A stretch of DNA of 64,000 nt from Firmicutes bacterium HGW-Firmicutes-16. Its GTDB lineage: Bacteria; Bacillota; Clostridia; Oscillospirales; Oscillospiraceae. The stretch covers positions 1-64,000 of the forward strand of contig PGZZ01000012.1 in assembly GCA_002841545.1 (NCBI GenBank). Direction: 5' to 3'. Below, piece by piece: positions 35,511 through 44,926 of the stretch. Below the pieces are notes generated by a model. That model did not search any database and was not told where the DNA came from. It worked only from the letters and a program-made list of their open reading frames with translations. The position numbers were made by a program, and so were the translations under genes. Numbering within the stretch: position 1 is the first letter of the stretch; each line of letters begins with the position of its first letter.

Positions 35511-36116
35511 ACTATTGTAACATCTGGAAAATGACTTGTAAACTATATGTTATCAAGATTTTATTTCATACCAGGACAATTCCCGTGATGCATACGAACA
35601 AGCCCGATATAACACCTATTTCATATGTTCCGATTAGCAACGAGTAAATAAAGTATTACGCCTCATAACTCACAGTATGAGTAAGTAGCATCGCGCAAAT
35701 AACGCAAAAAGTCTCGCTACCATTACAGCGGCGAGGCTTTTGTCTTTATCCGGCTTTATACAGTGATTTCAGTTCCATTGTAAAAGGGCCTGAAAAATGC
35801 ACCGCAGTAGCAATACTTAATACGGCTGACTTATATTTTCGAACACCTGCCATGTAAGCGCCATAAGCTAGGTAGGTTGTTTTTACCTTCTTGGTATTCA
35901 AAATGCAGTTTTAGCGCATTCAACGCATTAATCAAATAATATTAATTATTTGTCGGAGATGATTGATAGGTGCTGATGAATAATGTTACAATATACGAGT
36001 AACAGTCTTAATTTTTCGTGGAAGAGTGTTTTTGGAAGCGAGTAAAAAATGCACCTGGGATTTAGGATATCAAGATATGAAGCTATGATGCAGGGCAAAC
36101 GATTGCGGGAGATAAT
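35511..36116. other. Gene-poor spacer with terminator and possible transporter remnant
   Basis: About 600 bases lie between the divergent cobalamin operon and the AI-2E gene. On the minus strand 35645-35570 could encode LIGTYEIGVISGLFVCITG, reminiscent of the last helix of a DMT/EamA-type transporter, but nothing upstream supports a gene. A terminator-like hairpin is at 35707-35741. No other coding signal is seen, except promoter-region sequence for the AI-2E gene at the right end. Confidence 0.4.
35707..35741 (+). terminator. Terminator-like hairpin
   Basis: An 11-bp stem AAAAGTCTCGC/GCGAGGCTTTT with one G-U pair and a 13-base loop, followed by TGTCTTT. No intact gene reads into it from the left on the plus strand, so it may be left over from a lost gene. 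Confidence 0.5.
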
Positions 36117-37448
36117 TTGAGTATGAAAAACTTTAGGTGGAACAAGGTATGTCTGTATTGGGGAGTAACGGCCTTCCTCGTTATCATTGCTTGCATTGCG
36201 TTCTTTTGGATAATACAAAGATGGTCTGGGCTCATGGAATCCGTCTCGACGCTTATTGGGATACTCAGCCCGATAATTGGCGGTTTCGTTATTGCCTATA
36301 TTCTGACGCCTTTTGTGAAGTTTTTTGAGAAAAAGATGTTCCTTCCGCTGGGAACTAAACTGTTCCGTAGAAATGAGAAAAGGGCTCGCAGCTTTGTCCG
36401 CGGTATGTCTATATTACTTGCGATTGTCCTTGTCATCGCTTCCGCAGCGGCACTGTTCAGCCTTGTTATCCCACAGGTTTACGACAGCATTCAGAACATT
36501 GTGAAAAACCTGTCTTCAAGTATAACAAAGGTGGAGAAATGGGCGAATAAATGGCTTCAGGACTATCCCGGGCTTGAAGCAAGCTTTACGGATATTGTCG
36601 GCGTTGCGGGGGATAAGCTCACCCAATGGGCAAAGAATAGCCTTTTACCGCAGATGAACGATGTGGTATCAATCGTATCCACCGGAGTGATAAACATTTT
36701 AAAAGCGCTTGCAAATCTGTTCGTAGCGGCGGTAGTATCGGTTTACGTTATGTTCAGCCGCGAAAGGTTTGCGGCGCACAGCAAAAAAGTCCTATACAGC
36801 ATTTTCTCGCTGGAGAGTGTGAAGGGCATTCTGGCTGCGCTTAGATTTGTGGACAAGTCATTTATCGGTTTTTTTACGGGAAAGCTTATCGATTCGCTGA
36901 TTGTTGGGTTGATTTGCTATGTAGGTTGCCTGCTAATAGGAATTAAGGACTCGGTGCTGATTAGCGTAATAATAGCGATTACCAATATCATTCCATTTTT
37001 CGGCCCCTTTATCGGAGCAATTCCATCTGTCCTCATCGTGCTCATGTGGTCCCCAATGCAATGCTTAATTTTTATTACATTTATAATCGTTTTGCAGCAG
37101 TTTGACGGGAACATTTTAGGACCGAGAATTCTTGGCAACGCAACGGGACTAAGCGGATTTTGGGTGCTTTTTGCCATAATAGTGGGAGGGGGACTTTTTG
37201 GCTTCCTCGGCATGATTGTAGGCGTTCCCACCTTCGCCGCTATATACGCCGGAGTGAAGACGCTCGTCAGGCGGAAGCTTGAAAAAAGCGGCCTCCCATC
37301 GGAGACCGCAGTCTATGAAAATATGAGCTACTTTGACCCTGAAAGCCTCGAACCGGTTCCGCAGGAGCCGAGAAATCTGGCAAAGTCAACAGCCAAAGCA
37401 CATGAGAAGGAGGCTTCGGGGCACAGTGCGAGGAATAAAGAGGAATAA
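36117..37448 (+). CDS. AI-2E family transporter (PF01594-type permease)
   Basis: This protein of about 443 residues has N-terminal helices, a central soluble segment (about 120-200) and four C-terminal helices with the family motifs NIIPFFGPFIGAIP, FDGNILGPRILGNATGLSGF and FGFLGMIVGVPTFA. The charged tail (about 395-443) is variable. The start is TTG 36117, five bases after GGGAG, or ATG 36123 two codons later. Despite its name, the family includes Na+/H+ antiporters and exporters of unknown cargo. It stands alone. Confidence 0.9.
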   Translation: MSMKNFRWNKVCLYWGVTAFLVIIACIAFFWIIQRWSGLMESVSTLIGILSPIIGGFVIAYILTPFVKFFEKKMFLPLGTKLFRRNEKRARSFVRGMSILLAIVLVIASAAALFSLVIPQVYDSIQNIVKNLSSSITKVEKWANKWLQDYPGLEASFTDIVGVAGDKLTQWAKNSLLPQMNDVVSIVSTGVINILKALANLFVAAVVSVYVMFSRERFAAHSKKVLYSIFSLESVKGILAALRFVDKSFIGFFTGKLIDSLIVGLICYVGCLLIGIKDSVLISVIIAITNIIPFFGPFIGAIPSVLIVLMWSPMQCLIFITFIIVLQQFDGNILGPRILGNATGLSGFWVLFAIIVGGGLFGFLGMIVGVPTFAAIYAGVKTLVRRKLEKSGLPSETAVYENMSYFDPESLEPVPQEPRNLAKSTAKAHEKEASGHSARNKEE

Positions 37449-37451
37449 TCA

Positions 37452-37694
37452 GTGCAAAACCGTATGTGGTTTTTCTCTCGCTTTGTGGATTCCGTCTCAG
37501 AGACCATTTACTTCCTCCGCGTTGCCAATAGTGAAAAGCTGATTGGACTGCGGCGAAAAAATGATAGTACTTTTGTACCAATAAGGGCGACAAAATATAA
37601 TGAATTATGCGGTTTTCAGGCCGTCATACTTCAGACGATATTCGACCGTGCTCAAATATCCCAAAGCCGCGTGCATACGTTTTCGGTTGTATAA
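37452..37694 (+). pseudogene. Small hypothetical gene cut by IS3 insertion
   Basis: A GTG at 37452 follows GAGGAATAATCA directly after the AI-2E gene and opens a reading of about 37 residues (NRMWFFSRFVDSVSETIYFL), then runs into sequence belonging to the IS3 element (from about 37560). It may be the first part of a small gene interrupted by the insertion. I do not recognise a family. Confidence 0.25.
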
Positions 37695-38504
37695 CAGCTC
37701 CACATACTCGAAGACATCAGTTTTAACTTCTTCAAGTGTAACATATTTCCTGCGGTAAATGCATTCCTTTTTTATCGTGGCAAAGAAGCTCTCTGCACAG
37801 GAATTGTCATACGGGCAGCCAGGACGGCTCATACTGCTGCGGATGCCGTATTGTTCCAGCATAGCCCGATAGCTACGGCTACTGTACTGGCACCCCCTGT
37901 CGCTGTGGAATATGAGTCCGGAAACGTCAGGATTTCGAGCCAAAGCATTTGAAAGGGCACGCTTAGCAAGCTCAGCATCAATTTTCTTGCTGAGCGAATA
38001 CCCTATTATTTCTCTGTTGTACAGGTCGATGACTGTGGCTAGATATACCCAGCCGAGGCTTGTCTTTATGTAAGTTATATCTCCTGCCCAGACCTTGTTT
38101 CGCTCAGCAATCTGAAAGTGCTGCGAAACAAGGTCTTTACTATACTGCCCGTCTGTTTTCCCGTTTCTATATGGACGGTATTTTACGTTTTTAACAGGAT
38201 ATAGTCCGTGTTCCCGCTTCATGCTCCGCACGGAATATTCGCTTATTATCAAGCCTTGCTTGGCCAATTCCCGCTGCATTTTACGGTAGCCATAGGTCTC
38301 GTGGCTCTCTTTGAAAACGCTCTCGACCAGTTCAAACCGCTGCAATTCCTTAAGTCTCTGAATCTCCTTTTTTCTGCGGTTTCGCTGCCAGCGGTAGTAA
38401 TTTGCTTCTTTAAGCCCTAATACACGGCACATCTTTCCCACTGAGAATTCGGGCCTGTATGTGCTAATGGGTGATACCATTCCTATAATTCTCAATCTCT
38501 TCAA
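37605..38504 (-). CDS. IS3-family transposase OrfB (IS150-like), element truncated
   Basis: This 299-residue OrfB has an HTH_21 region (ESHETYGYRKMQRELAKQGL) and the rve core with the three acidic residues: VWAGDITYIKT (D), LIFHSDRGCQYSS (D) and SCAESFFATIKKE (E), followed by YNRKRMHAALGY. It looks intact to its C-terminus. No orfA or inverted repeat is found upstream (38505-38697), so OrfB's usual frameshift partner is lost and the element is probably immobile. It is a different subgroup from the IS407-like remnant at 500-1541. Confidence 0.88.
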   Translation of the reverse strand: MKRLRIIGMVSPISTYRPEFSVGKMCRVLGLKEANYYRWQRNRRKKEIQRLKELQRFELVESVFKESHETYGYRKMQRELAKQGLIISEYSVRSMKREHGLYPVKNVKYRPYRNGKTDGQYSKDLVSQHFQIAERNKVWAGDITYIKTSLGWVYLATVIDLYNREIIGYSLSKKIDAELAKRALSNALARNPDVSGLIFHSDRGCQYSSRSYRAMLEQYGIRSSMSRPGCPYDNSCAESFFATIKKECIYRRKYVTLEEVKTDVFEYVELLYNRKRMHAALGYLSTVEYRLKYDGLKTA

Positions 38505-38697
38505 TGTTCTTTCTTATTGCTGAAAACTGTTTGACTTTTCATCATTACGATGCTCAGTCACATAATCAAGAGCTTTGTCTGCGGACATGGTGTGACCATC
38601 GTCAGCGTGGTATTATGTACATTATTTATATAAGCTTTTCGTTGATTCATCCGGAAACAAATCAATTTAGTATACTCTGCGTTTTGCGGTGGATAGT

Positions 38698-39411
38698 TTA
38701 AAGGCTTTTCTTTCTCGCATGCCTTTTCGCTATTCTTATCGCGTCCACAAAGCCATGTTTTATAGATATTGCCCGATTGGGACATGCTTCTAGACACAAG
38801 CTGCAATGCGTGCACGCTAACTCATCTACCGCTTTCGCCTTGTTATCATTAATGGCAAACACATTCATGGGGCAAACAACAATGCATTTACCGCAAGCAA
38901 TACAATCTTCATTCACATGCACAAAGTGTCCTTTGGGTACATCATTTAAATTTTTAACATACTGAGGTAGTATGCGCGATATAAATTTGATTGCTTTTTG
39001 CTCGTCCTTTTCATTTGGTCTGCCCTTGTTTCCGCCTTTAATGATGATAAAAGGTCCGGTGCAATCAAATCCTTTGCATGAAAATTCTCCGATAACACTG
39101 ATACTTCTTTTCACTAGCTCCTCTTTGATAGAGTCATGATAACTGCCCAAAAAGGGACTGCCATGTGTCGAGAATATAAAGGCTTGTTGCCCAGAATTCA
39201 AACTGTTTAGCGCCTCAATTATTTTCGGATGATGGGATGTAAAATAGATTCCAGAGCCAAGCCCTACTATTTTGTACTGCGATAAATCCATCAATAATGC
39301 CTCCTGCGGGCTCACAATCTCGCAGTCTAGCGCGAATGCTATGGCTTTTGCTAATTTAATGGTATTTCCATGATATATAGATTCACATATAATAATGACT
39401 TCTTTTTTCAT
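38698..39411 (-). CDS. EFR1-family flavodoxin-ferredoxin fusion
   Basis: This 237-residue protein has an N-terminal flavodoxin-like domain (CESIYHGNTIKLAKAIA phosphate loop; GLGSGIYFTSHH) to about residue 155, then a two-cluster ferredoxin: CIACGKCIVVCPMNVF and CTHCSLCLEACPNRAI. EFR1-type proteins move electrons between FMN and [4Fe-4S] clusters in anaerobes. It probably reads alone; upstream of ATG 39411 there is GAGAGAATAGAA. The partner enzyme is unknown. Confidence 0.88.
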   Translation of the reverse strand: MKKEVIIICESIYHGNTIKLAKAIAFALDCEIVSPQEALLMDLSQYKIVGLGSGIYFTSHHPKIIEALNSLNSGQQAFIFSTHGSPFLGSYHDSIKEELVKRSISVIGEFSCKGFDCTGPFIIIKGGNKGRPNEKDEQKAIKFISRILPQYVKNLNDVPKGHFVHVNEDCIACGKCIVVCPMNVFAINDNKAKAVDELACTHCSLCLEACPNRAISIKHGFVDAIRIAKRHARKKSL

Positions 39412-39473
39412 TTCTATTCTCTCACTCTGTATGTCTTATTAAAGCTAATTTCTACTTTATGCCGTTCAATTTT

Positions 39474-39696
39474 TACGGGGCGTTCGCGTGCAAGACGCCC
39501 TCTTATCCTTGAGCAGCGCAAAAACTTCCGTCGCTCCTTGTTCATCTCCCGGTTGGTAATACAGACTAATATTATCATCAACCATACTTTTGCTTCCTAA
39601 AGGCTTTGGAAAGAACGCCTGTAATTTCTGGATAACTACAATTGCCATGATACAGATAATTATTACAATTACTGTTTTAGATTTTTTTCTTTTTCA
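39474..39696 (-). pseudogene. Small membrane-anchored protein, frameshifted and truncated
   Basis: From ATG 39696 the sequence would read MKKKK-SKTVIVIIICIMAI (a membrane anchor) if one A were removed from a seven-A run. As written it stops after six residues. The remaining open frame (MAIVVIQKLQAFF at 39648) continues NISLYYQPGDEQGATEVFAL and ends at about 39470 in a basic tail that looks out of place, so a longer extracytoplasmic domain is probably lost. No family recognised. Confidence 0.4.
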
Positions 39697-39738
39697 TGCT
39701 TTTATCTCCTTAAATAGATTTCGCAATCAGCCTGACAA

Positions 39739-40900
39739 TTATTTGTCAGCAAGCGTAGTTGTACTGTTTAGTACATCCTCAACCATAATATGCATAAATT
39801 TTTCTGTCTCCTCAAACATAGGACTATGGGCGGATTGCTTGAATGTATAATGCCCTTTTACAGGTGACTGCAGTTGATCTAAGTAGGCTTTAGATAAATC
39901 ATAGTTAACCGTGTAATCGTATATACCACTGAGAAAATAGACGGGGATTTTAAGCTGCGGTATTTTTATAGATAAATCGGTGGAAAAAAGCTGATCGAGC
40001 AGTATGGTATCATGTCTTAAGAATGCCTTTGCCCGCCATTTCTCCGAGTGAATATGCCTTTGATTGCATAATAGGCAGAAATACACCGGTAATGACCGAT
40101 TTCATGTTGTGCAGTGTACCAATGCCAAGTTCGTGCATTGTTTCGTCACGCAAAGCTGAAATAAAAAACGAGCGGGTGGCAGTGTCAGACTCTAAAACAG
40201 CATAATTCTTCAGCTTCTTCACCATTTTTGTGTTTCCCATCGCTGCATACTGCTCCAGCATATACGCATACGCTAGCTTTTCAGAATCGAGTATATATGA
40301 AATCTGCGCCATCCCGATATAGGCGGAGTATAGCTCAGGGGCCTGTGCTGCCGTTTGGATACCAAGATATGACCCCCAAGAATGGCCCATCAGATAAATC
40401 TTTTCCTGACTAAAACGCTCACGCAGGTAATTTGTCAGTTCAATCGCATCCAAAACAAGTTGTTCCGTGGTAATAGCCTCTGCCGAAATATCAGAGCTAT
40501 AAGAAAGGCCTCCACCACGCTGTTCCCAGTAACAAATGGTGAAATGATCCTCAAGTCCGGTTGGATAATTTTCGCCAAGAAAAAAAGTTGGCATACCGGG
40601 GCCTCCATGCAGAAAGAGTAGCACAGGATTTTTTGTGTTCTTGCCCTTAACAAACATTCCCTGCTCCACACCGCCAATATTTACAAAAATCTTCTCCGAT
40701 ATGCTCCCTGCCAACACACTGCCATTTTGATCTTGATACGGTTCTATCTTGCCGGGGCTCAAAATTAACAACCAGCCAACTAAAGCGATTACGCTTACCA
40801 GTAAAACACTTAGAAATATCGCCATAAAACGCACCATCCATAAATATTTCTTCTGAAACACTGTTTCTTCCGACTTATCTGTTCCGAATAATATTTTCAA
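39739..40900 (-). pseudogene. Alpha/beta hydrolase (proline iminopeptidase-like), frameshifted
   Basis: Bases 40900-~40050 encode a membrane helix (about 25-48), the oxyanion motif LHGGPGMP, EQRGGGLS and the nucleophile elbow MGHSWGSYLG. Bases ~40050-39739 continue in another frame with the catalytic Asp region VYFLSGIYDYTVN and the His in QSAHSPMFEE. The join lies near 40050 (GGAGAAATGGCGG), where one base must be removed or two added. All three catalytic residues are still recognisable, so the break is recent or an assembly error. It overlaps the TetR gene upstream (40875-41459) by 26 bases and shares its promoter. Confidence 0.8.
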
Positions 40901-41459
40901 TTTTCATCTCCCAATCTTTGTCATAATGTACGTTTTTCATTGTGGCGATAGCCGCCAGACCATGTACGGTTGCCCACAACGAGATAATTGTATCTTCCAT
41001 TTTTTCATTTGGCATTCCAGCTTCTCCATAAATTCGAACAACTATAGTCTTTAATAGTTCAAGTGGAGGAAAGTTTTTCACTTCATCCGCATCCAGAGAT
41101 AGCTTCATTTCAATATTTGTATGAGAAAACAAAAACTGAAAATATTGAGGATGATTAATAAAAAACAGAACGTAGTTCTTACCCATTTGAATCAGCACGT
41201 CTGGATCATTTTGTTTTGGGCAAGAGTTAATGGCATGCTCTAGCACTTCCATAAACTGCTGGATTACATATTCTTGCATTGCCTCCAGTAAGTCTTCCTT
41301 GCTCTGAAAGTGGCTGTACGGCGCCGTTTGGCTTACTCCGCATAATGCAGATACTTTCCTCAATGATAATTGTTCTGAGCCCTTCTGATTAATGAGTTCA
41401 ATCCCCTTCTCTACTAGGGCGTTTCTTAAATTTCCATGATGATATGATTTATTTGACAC
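40875..41459 (-). CDS. TetR-family regulator of the hydrolase gene
   Basis: The TetR helix-turn-helix reads NLRNALVEKGIELINQKGSEQLSLRKVSALCGVSQTAPYSHFQSKEDLL, here in pieces: HTH 1-55 and WHG/TetR_C_33-like C-terminus. I place the start at GTG 41459, because GGAGGTG stands six bases before it; a longer frame to 41483 would put that ribosome site inside the gene. It is cotranscribed with the membrane-anchored hydrolase. A double-arm operator overlaps its promoter. Confidence 0.9.
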   Translation of the reverse strand: MSNKSYHHGNLRNALVEKGIELINQKGSEQLSLRKVSALCGVSQTAPYSHFQSKEDLLEAMQEYVIQQFMEVLEHAINSCPKQNDPDVLIQMGKNYVLFFINHPQYFQFLFSHTNIEMKLSLDADEVKNFPPLELLKTIVVRIYGEAGMPNEKMEDTIISLWATVHGLAAIATMKNVHYDKDWEMKIENIIRNR

Positions 41460-41470
41460 TTTAGTCACCT

Positions 41471-41525
41471 CCAATCCTGACACTGTAAAGATAGTAACAT
41501 TTAATCTTTACAGTGTCAAGATTGG
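41471..41525 (-). promoter_or_regulatory. TetR promoter/operator
   Basis: Minus-strand TTGACA (41519-41514), 17 bases, TACTAT (41496-41491). Long inverted arms (CCAATC-N-TGACACTGTAAAGAT, 41471-41492, and its complement, 41504-41525, with one unpaired base near the outer end) enclose the promoter, as expected for autorepression. Confidence 0.75.
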
Positions 41526-41753
41526 AAATAAAATATTTATTCGCGTTCGGATCTGTACTGCGTTCAGATGATGATTTGACCCAGTCTAAGTATGCCAGAC
41601 AAAAGAAGTAGTATATTAAAATCAAGGGTTAAATGCCGTCTGCTACATAATAACAGGCGGATTTTGTTTTCAAAATCAAATTGGTTGAGTAATCTAGAGC
41701 AATTAAACCTTGCAGAATTCTTTGATATAGATTATCATATTTTTGCAGCCATA

Positions 41754-41767
41754 TGACTATATGGTCA
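41754..41767. promoter_or_regulatory. TetR box upstream of the plus-strand TetR gene
   Basis: TGACTATATGGTCA, a near-palindrome, lies 15 bases ahead of ATG 41783. It matches the two boxes before the hydrolase gene (TGACCATTCGGTCA and CGACCAGATGGTCA) and suggests that one regulator controls both units. Confidence 0.6.
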
Positions 41768-41782
41768 CAGAAAGGGGCCGTT

Positions 41783-42436
41783 ATGCCGAAACAAACGTTT
41801 TTTAATTTACCTGATGCTAAGAGAAGGCTGATTATTGATACAGCTTTAGAGGAGTTTGCCTTTAATACATACGACAAAGCTTCATTAAGTCAAATTGTAT
41901 TAAAAGCAGGAATTGCTAAAGGCAGCATGTATCAATATTTTAACGACAAGGATGAGCTTTACACATATCTCGTGGAATATGTCTCGGAAAAAAAACTATC
42001 ATTTATAAACGAAGCGCTGCCTCAGCTGCGAAATGATTTCTTTTTGCTTTACAAGGAGGTTATTTTTGTCGCTGCCAGATTTGATATCATTAACCCCCTT
42101 TATAGCTCATTCCTTTACAGTGTGGGGAAGGACTCACATAATCCGGCAATATCTAAAAAAATTATGGCTTCGTCAGCGTCTTTCATTGAACAAATGTTGG
42201 AGAAAGCATATTCTCAAGGTCAAATTCGTAAAGACATAAACATAAAACTTGCGGCATTTATTATCAGCTATCTTTCTGTTGATGTAGGGGAATATATAGG
42301 AGAAAAATATGGTTTTTCTTATTTGTCGGTATTAAAATCCAAATTACCAAATGTACCTATATCCGATAATCAACTGGAAGAAGTGCTTGATGAACTTATT
42401 GATTTCATAAAGAGGGGTATAGCTTCTACGATATAA
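41783..42436 (+). CDS. TetR-family regulator
   Basis: This 217-residue protein starts at ATG 41783 (MPKQTFFNLPDAKRR), preceded by AAAGGGGCCGTT; the upstream in-frame ATG at 41753 lies in the operator. The helix-turn-helix reads KASLSQIVLKAGIAKGSMYQYFNDKDEL. The long C-terminal domain (about 60-217) includes FDIINPLYSSFLYSVGK. It faces the alpha/beta hydrolase gene 105 bases downstream, whose promoter carries the same boxes. Confidence 0.9.
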   Translation: MPKQTFFNLPDAKRRLIIDTALEEFAFNTYDKASLSQIVLKAGIAKGSMYQYFNDKDELYTYLVEYVSEKKLSFINEALPQLRNDFFLLYKEVIFVAARFDIINPLYSSFLYSVGKDSHNPAISKKIMASSASFIEQMLEKAYSQGQIRKDINIKLAAFIISYLSVDVGEYIGEKYGFSYLSVLKSKLPNVPISDNQLEEVLDELIDFIKRGIASTI

Positions 42437-42481
42437 AATACTAAAGTACCTATTTCAATTCTATAATGTTGTGCTATAATA

Positions 42482-42511
42482 TGACCATTCGGTCACACGA
42501 CCAGATGGTCA
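42482..42511. promoter_or_regulatory. Two TetR boxes before the hydrolase gene
   Basis: TGACCATTCGGTCA (42482-42495) and CGACCAGATGGTCA (42498-42511) stand in tandem and are also part of one larger inverted repeat (TAATATGACCA ... TGGTCATATTA). The hydrolase ATG is 30 bases further. Confidence 0.65.
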
Positions 42512-42540
42512 TATTACTTTAAAGTGAACGGAGTAGTTAT

Positions 42541-43431
42541 ATGTTAGACTCTGATAAGAAAAACATTATAGAAAAAGAAGGTACTTACCGCCTGCAAAAC
42601 GGAGCAGCGATTTACGCAAAAACATTAAACACTTTAGATGGGAACGGTAAAAGTGCTATCTTTATTCACGGCGGAGGCTCCGGCGGGAACCATACCATAG
42701 TTTATCGTCCTTCGTGCTGGCTTTTGAACAAAGGTTTATACTCGAAAATTATTCTGCCTGACCGGCGAGGAGCGGGGCATAGCACGCCTATGAGTACAGT
42801 TATGAGCTATGAGGATAATGCGCTGGATATGAAGCAACTGCTTGACAGTATGGGGGCCGTTGGCGATGTGACTGCAATTGGCGTCTCCTATGGCGGGCCG
42901 ATCGCACTCACACTGGCAGCAATTGATGAGCGCATTAATGAAGTTATATTGGTAGCCTCTTCACCGTCATTGAAGCCTGCCAAAGGCATCGTTGGTTTTC
43001 TATATCACACAGGATTACTGGAGAAACTCGTTAAATCAGTGTATAGTAAGAACATTGGAAAGCTTGAACCCGAATATCCGGATTTTGATTGCGCCTACGA
43101 CACAAAAAAAGTTTCCGAACTGAAACTAATATTTTTTAATGCAATACGACATATGGAAAAGAAGCGCCTTCAATCTTTACTTTTAGAGAATGCTTCTACC
43201 TGTGATGTTAAGAATGCAGGGATAAGCACTCGGCACAAGATCAACGTACCCGTTTTTCGTATAATAGGCACTAAGGACGAGACATGGGAAGTCGAACTTG
43301 GTAACAGGTATGAAGCACATATACCTAATATTAAGAGCGTATATATACAAAACGCAGGCCACAAGGATGTCTTCTTCAGAGCATCAGAATTTTATGGAGC
43401 ATTAGCTGTTGAAATACTGAATTGCAAGTAA
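42541..43431 (+). CDS. Alpha/beta hydrolase
   Basis: This 296-residue protein has the oxyanion strand AIFIHGGGSGGNHTI, the DRRGAGHS motif, nucleophile elbow GVSYGGPIAL (Ser), an Asp in IIGTKDETW and the His in NAGHKDVFF. It is a soluble serine hydrolase, perhaps an esterase or haloperoxidase-like enzyme. It is probably induced through the TetR protein at 41783-42436. The sequence does not define the substrate. Confidence 0.85.
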   Translation: MLDSDKKNIIEKEGTYRLQNGAAIYAKTLNTLDGNGKSAIFIHGGGSGGNHTIVYRPSCWLLNKGLYSKIILPDRRGAGHSTPMSTVMSYEDNALDMKQLLDSMGAVGDVTAIGVSYGGPIALTLAAIDERINEVILVASSPSLKPAKGIVGFLYHTGLLEKLVKSVYSKNIGKLEPEYPDFDCAYDTKKVSELKLIFFNAIRHMEKKRLQSLLLENASTCDVKNAGISTRHKINVPVFRIIGTKDETWEVELGNRYEAHIPNIKSVYIQNAGHKDVFFRASEFYGALAVEILNCK

Positions 43432-43504
43432 TAATTCTTAAAAAAGCATACCATGAAAATAGTTTGGCCATATTAATAATTATGAAATTATAAAAGGTGA
43501 TAAT

Positions 43505-43942
43505 ATGCCCTTAACAAAAAATGAGAAAAGCGGAATCCTGTTCGTCGCCATTACAATAATATGGACATGGGGTGTTTTGGCAATTCCAGTTATGTTTGGG
43601 ATGAATTTTGAAAACACTGTCACCAAGGTCTCATACATACTTGCTGGCGCTTCGCCATCAGTGATCGGATTGACTTTTCTCCTAGTTTCGAGAGACCGCA
43701 TTTATATTAGATCTTTTATTAAACGGCTTATAACTCTCGGAAATTCAAGAGCTTTAGTCTTATTGGCAGTATTTACTCTGGTTCCAGCCATAACGCTACT
43801 TTCAGCCTACGCAAGTTATCTCATCACATTGGTATATCCAGACCTTACTATTCTGTCGGGCACACTGTGGATATTGTTGATTGAAGTTGTTATCCAGCTC
43901 ATTGGACGCGCAGCGGTAGATTTCCGTGAGCTGCTCTGCTGA
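43505..43942 (+). pseudogene. CPBP-type membrane protease, N-terminal fragment
   Basis: About 115 residues with four hydrophobic segments (TIIWTWGVLAIPVMFG; SPSVIGLTFLL; ALVLLAVFTLVPAITLLSAY) resemble the N-terminal half of CPBP-family intramembrane proteases or immunity-like proteins. The catalytic EExxxR, FxxxH and HxxxN/D region is absent. From about 43860 the sequence belongs to minus-strand mobile-element fragments, so the gene was cut by a rearrangement. The open frame ends at 43942. Confidence 0.6.
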
Positions 43943-44172
43943 GAAAAGCTGCCGTTTCTGAATGAGTCCGCTGCGCACCGCGAAATCCTTCTTTGCGGCT
44001 TCATAATAATTAGACATATTGTGCTCCTGGGATACATGCGGATGGGGAGACCATCCAGCAAGACAGGCAGTTGGCCGCCCTTCAGTGGCAGTGTCTCCAG
44101 CCCGTCGCGCTTCAGTGTAACGGCCAGCTCGGTAAAATATCTGTTCCTGAGGTTTTCATCTATAGGTTTCAT
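43862..44172 (-). pseudogene. Two mobile-element small ORF fragments
   Basis: First fragment: ATG 44172 after GGAGGATCGCA, MKPIDENLRNRYFTELAVTL to about 44045 (LPVLLDGLPI), then out of frame. Second: ATG 44017, MSNYYEAAKKDFAVRSGLIQ to about 43890. Both look like short accessory proteins of integrative conjugative elements; I recall similar sequences but cannot name a family. Each is truncated, and the second abuts the broken CPBP gene. A strong hairpin lies upstream (44207-44256). Confidence 0.4.
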
Positions 44173-44206
44173 TGCGATCCTCCTCAAATTTAATGTGGAA
44201 ATGAAA

Positions 44207-44256
44207 AAGGGTGCCAGTTTCTACGGGCCTGACAGCGGCCAGAAACTGACGCCCTT
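44207..44256. terminator. Long hairpin next to the mobile-element fragments
   Basis: Arms 44207-44222 and 44241-44256 (AAGGGTGCCAGTTTCT and AGAAACTGACGCCCTT, one mismatch) with a further inner GGCC/GGCC pairing and AAATTTTAG to the right. It could terminate transcription on either strand. Confidence 0.55.
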
Positions 44257-44342
44257 AAATTTTAGTTATAAATCCTTTAAAAAAATGGGTCAGGAATAAG
44301 TTCAAATCCATAAATAGTCCGAAATGCTAAAATGACATAATC

Positions 44343-44906
44343 CTACAGCGGAAGCTGCTTTATGACACCCTGTTCCATAAGTCGGTTTATCAATTCATGT
44401 AATTTCTCATTTGTCAGCGTATCAGATTGATTAAACCAATAACTCATGGTGCCAATCATAGCAGATAAGGTGTATTCCAAAATATAGTCCAGTTCTTTTC
44501 TATCAACATTAGTCTTATCATAAAAAACCTGCATGATAATCGGCTTAATTGAATTTTTTAGTTTGCTTGCAAAAGCTGGATCTCCACGCTCTCCCAGTAA
44601 GATCGAGTAGTATTTGTTGTTTTTGTTATAAAGTTCAAAAAAAGCACCTAGTGGCATGCCTAACGAGCCTGTTGGGGTTGAAACCGGTGGAAGTTCATCT
44701 AGTGAAGGGATTAGAGAATTCTCGATTTGTTCAAGGACATCGTACACATCAGTGAAATATTCATAGAATGTCCCTCTGTTATATCCGGCTTTAGTCGTAA
44801 TATCCTTTACGGTTATTTTCTCGATCCTTTTTTCAGAATATAATAACCAAAAGGCTTCGATTAAATTTTGCTTGGTCTGGGCTGTTATATCTTCTCTTTT
44901 TCTCAT
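44343..44906 (-). CDS. TetR-family regulator
   Basis: This 187-residue protein starts at ATG 44906 (MRKREDITAQTKQNL) after GAGGTAAGT; the longer frame to 44972 crosses the promoter region. The helix-turn-helix reads EKITVKDITTKAGYNRGTFYEYFTDVYD; the C-terminal domain is TetR_C_7-like. It is divergent from the glycosyltransferase-MFS operon and probably represses it via the TGTCGG-type repeats between them. Confidence 0.88.
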   Translation of the reverse strand: MRKREDITAQTKQNLIEAFWLLYSEKRIEKITVKDITTKAGYNRGTFYEYFTDVYDVLEQIENSLIPSLDELPPVSTPTGSLGMPLGAFFELYNKNNKYYSILLGERGDPAFASKLKNSIKPIIMQVFYDKTNVDRKELDYILEYTLSAMIGTMSYWFNQSDTLTNEKLHELINRLMEQGVIKQLPL

Positions 44907-44926
44907 ACTTACCTCACTTTTGAAAT

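Noticed and set aside
38558-38815. Possible orfA for the IS3 element at 37605
   Set aside because: The residues do not show an IS3 helix-turn-helix or leucine zipper, and the frame is antisense-like to neighbouring sequence.
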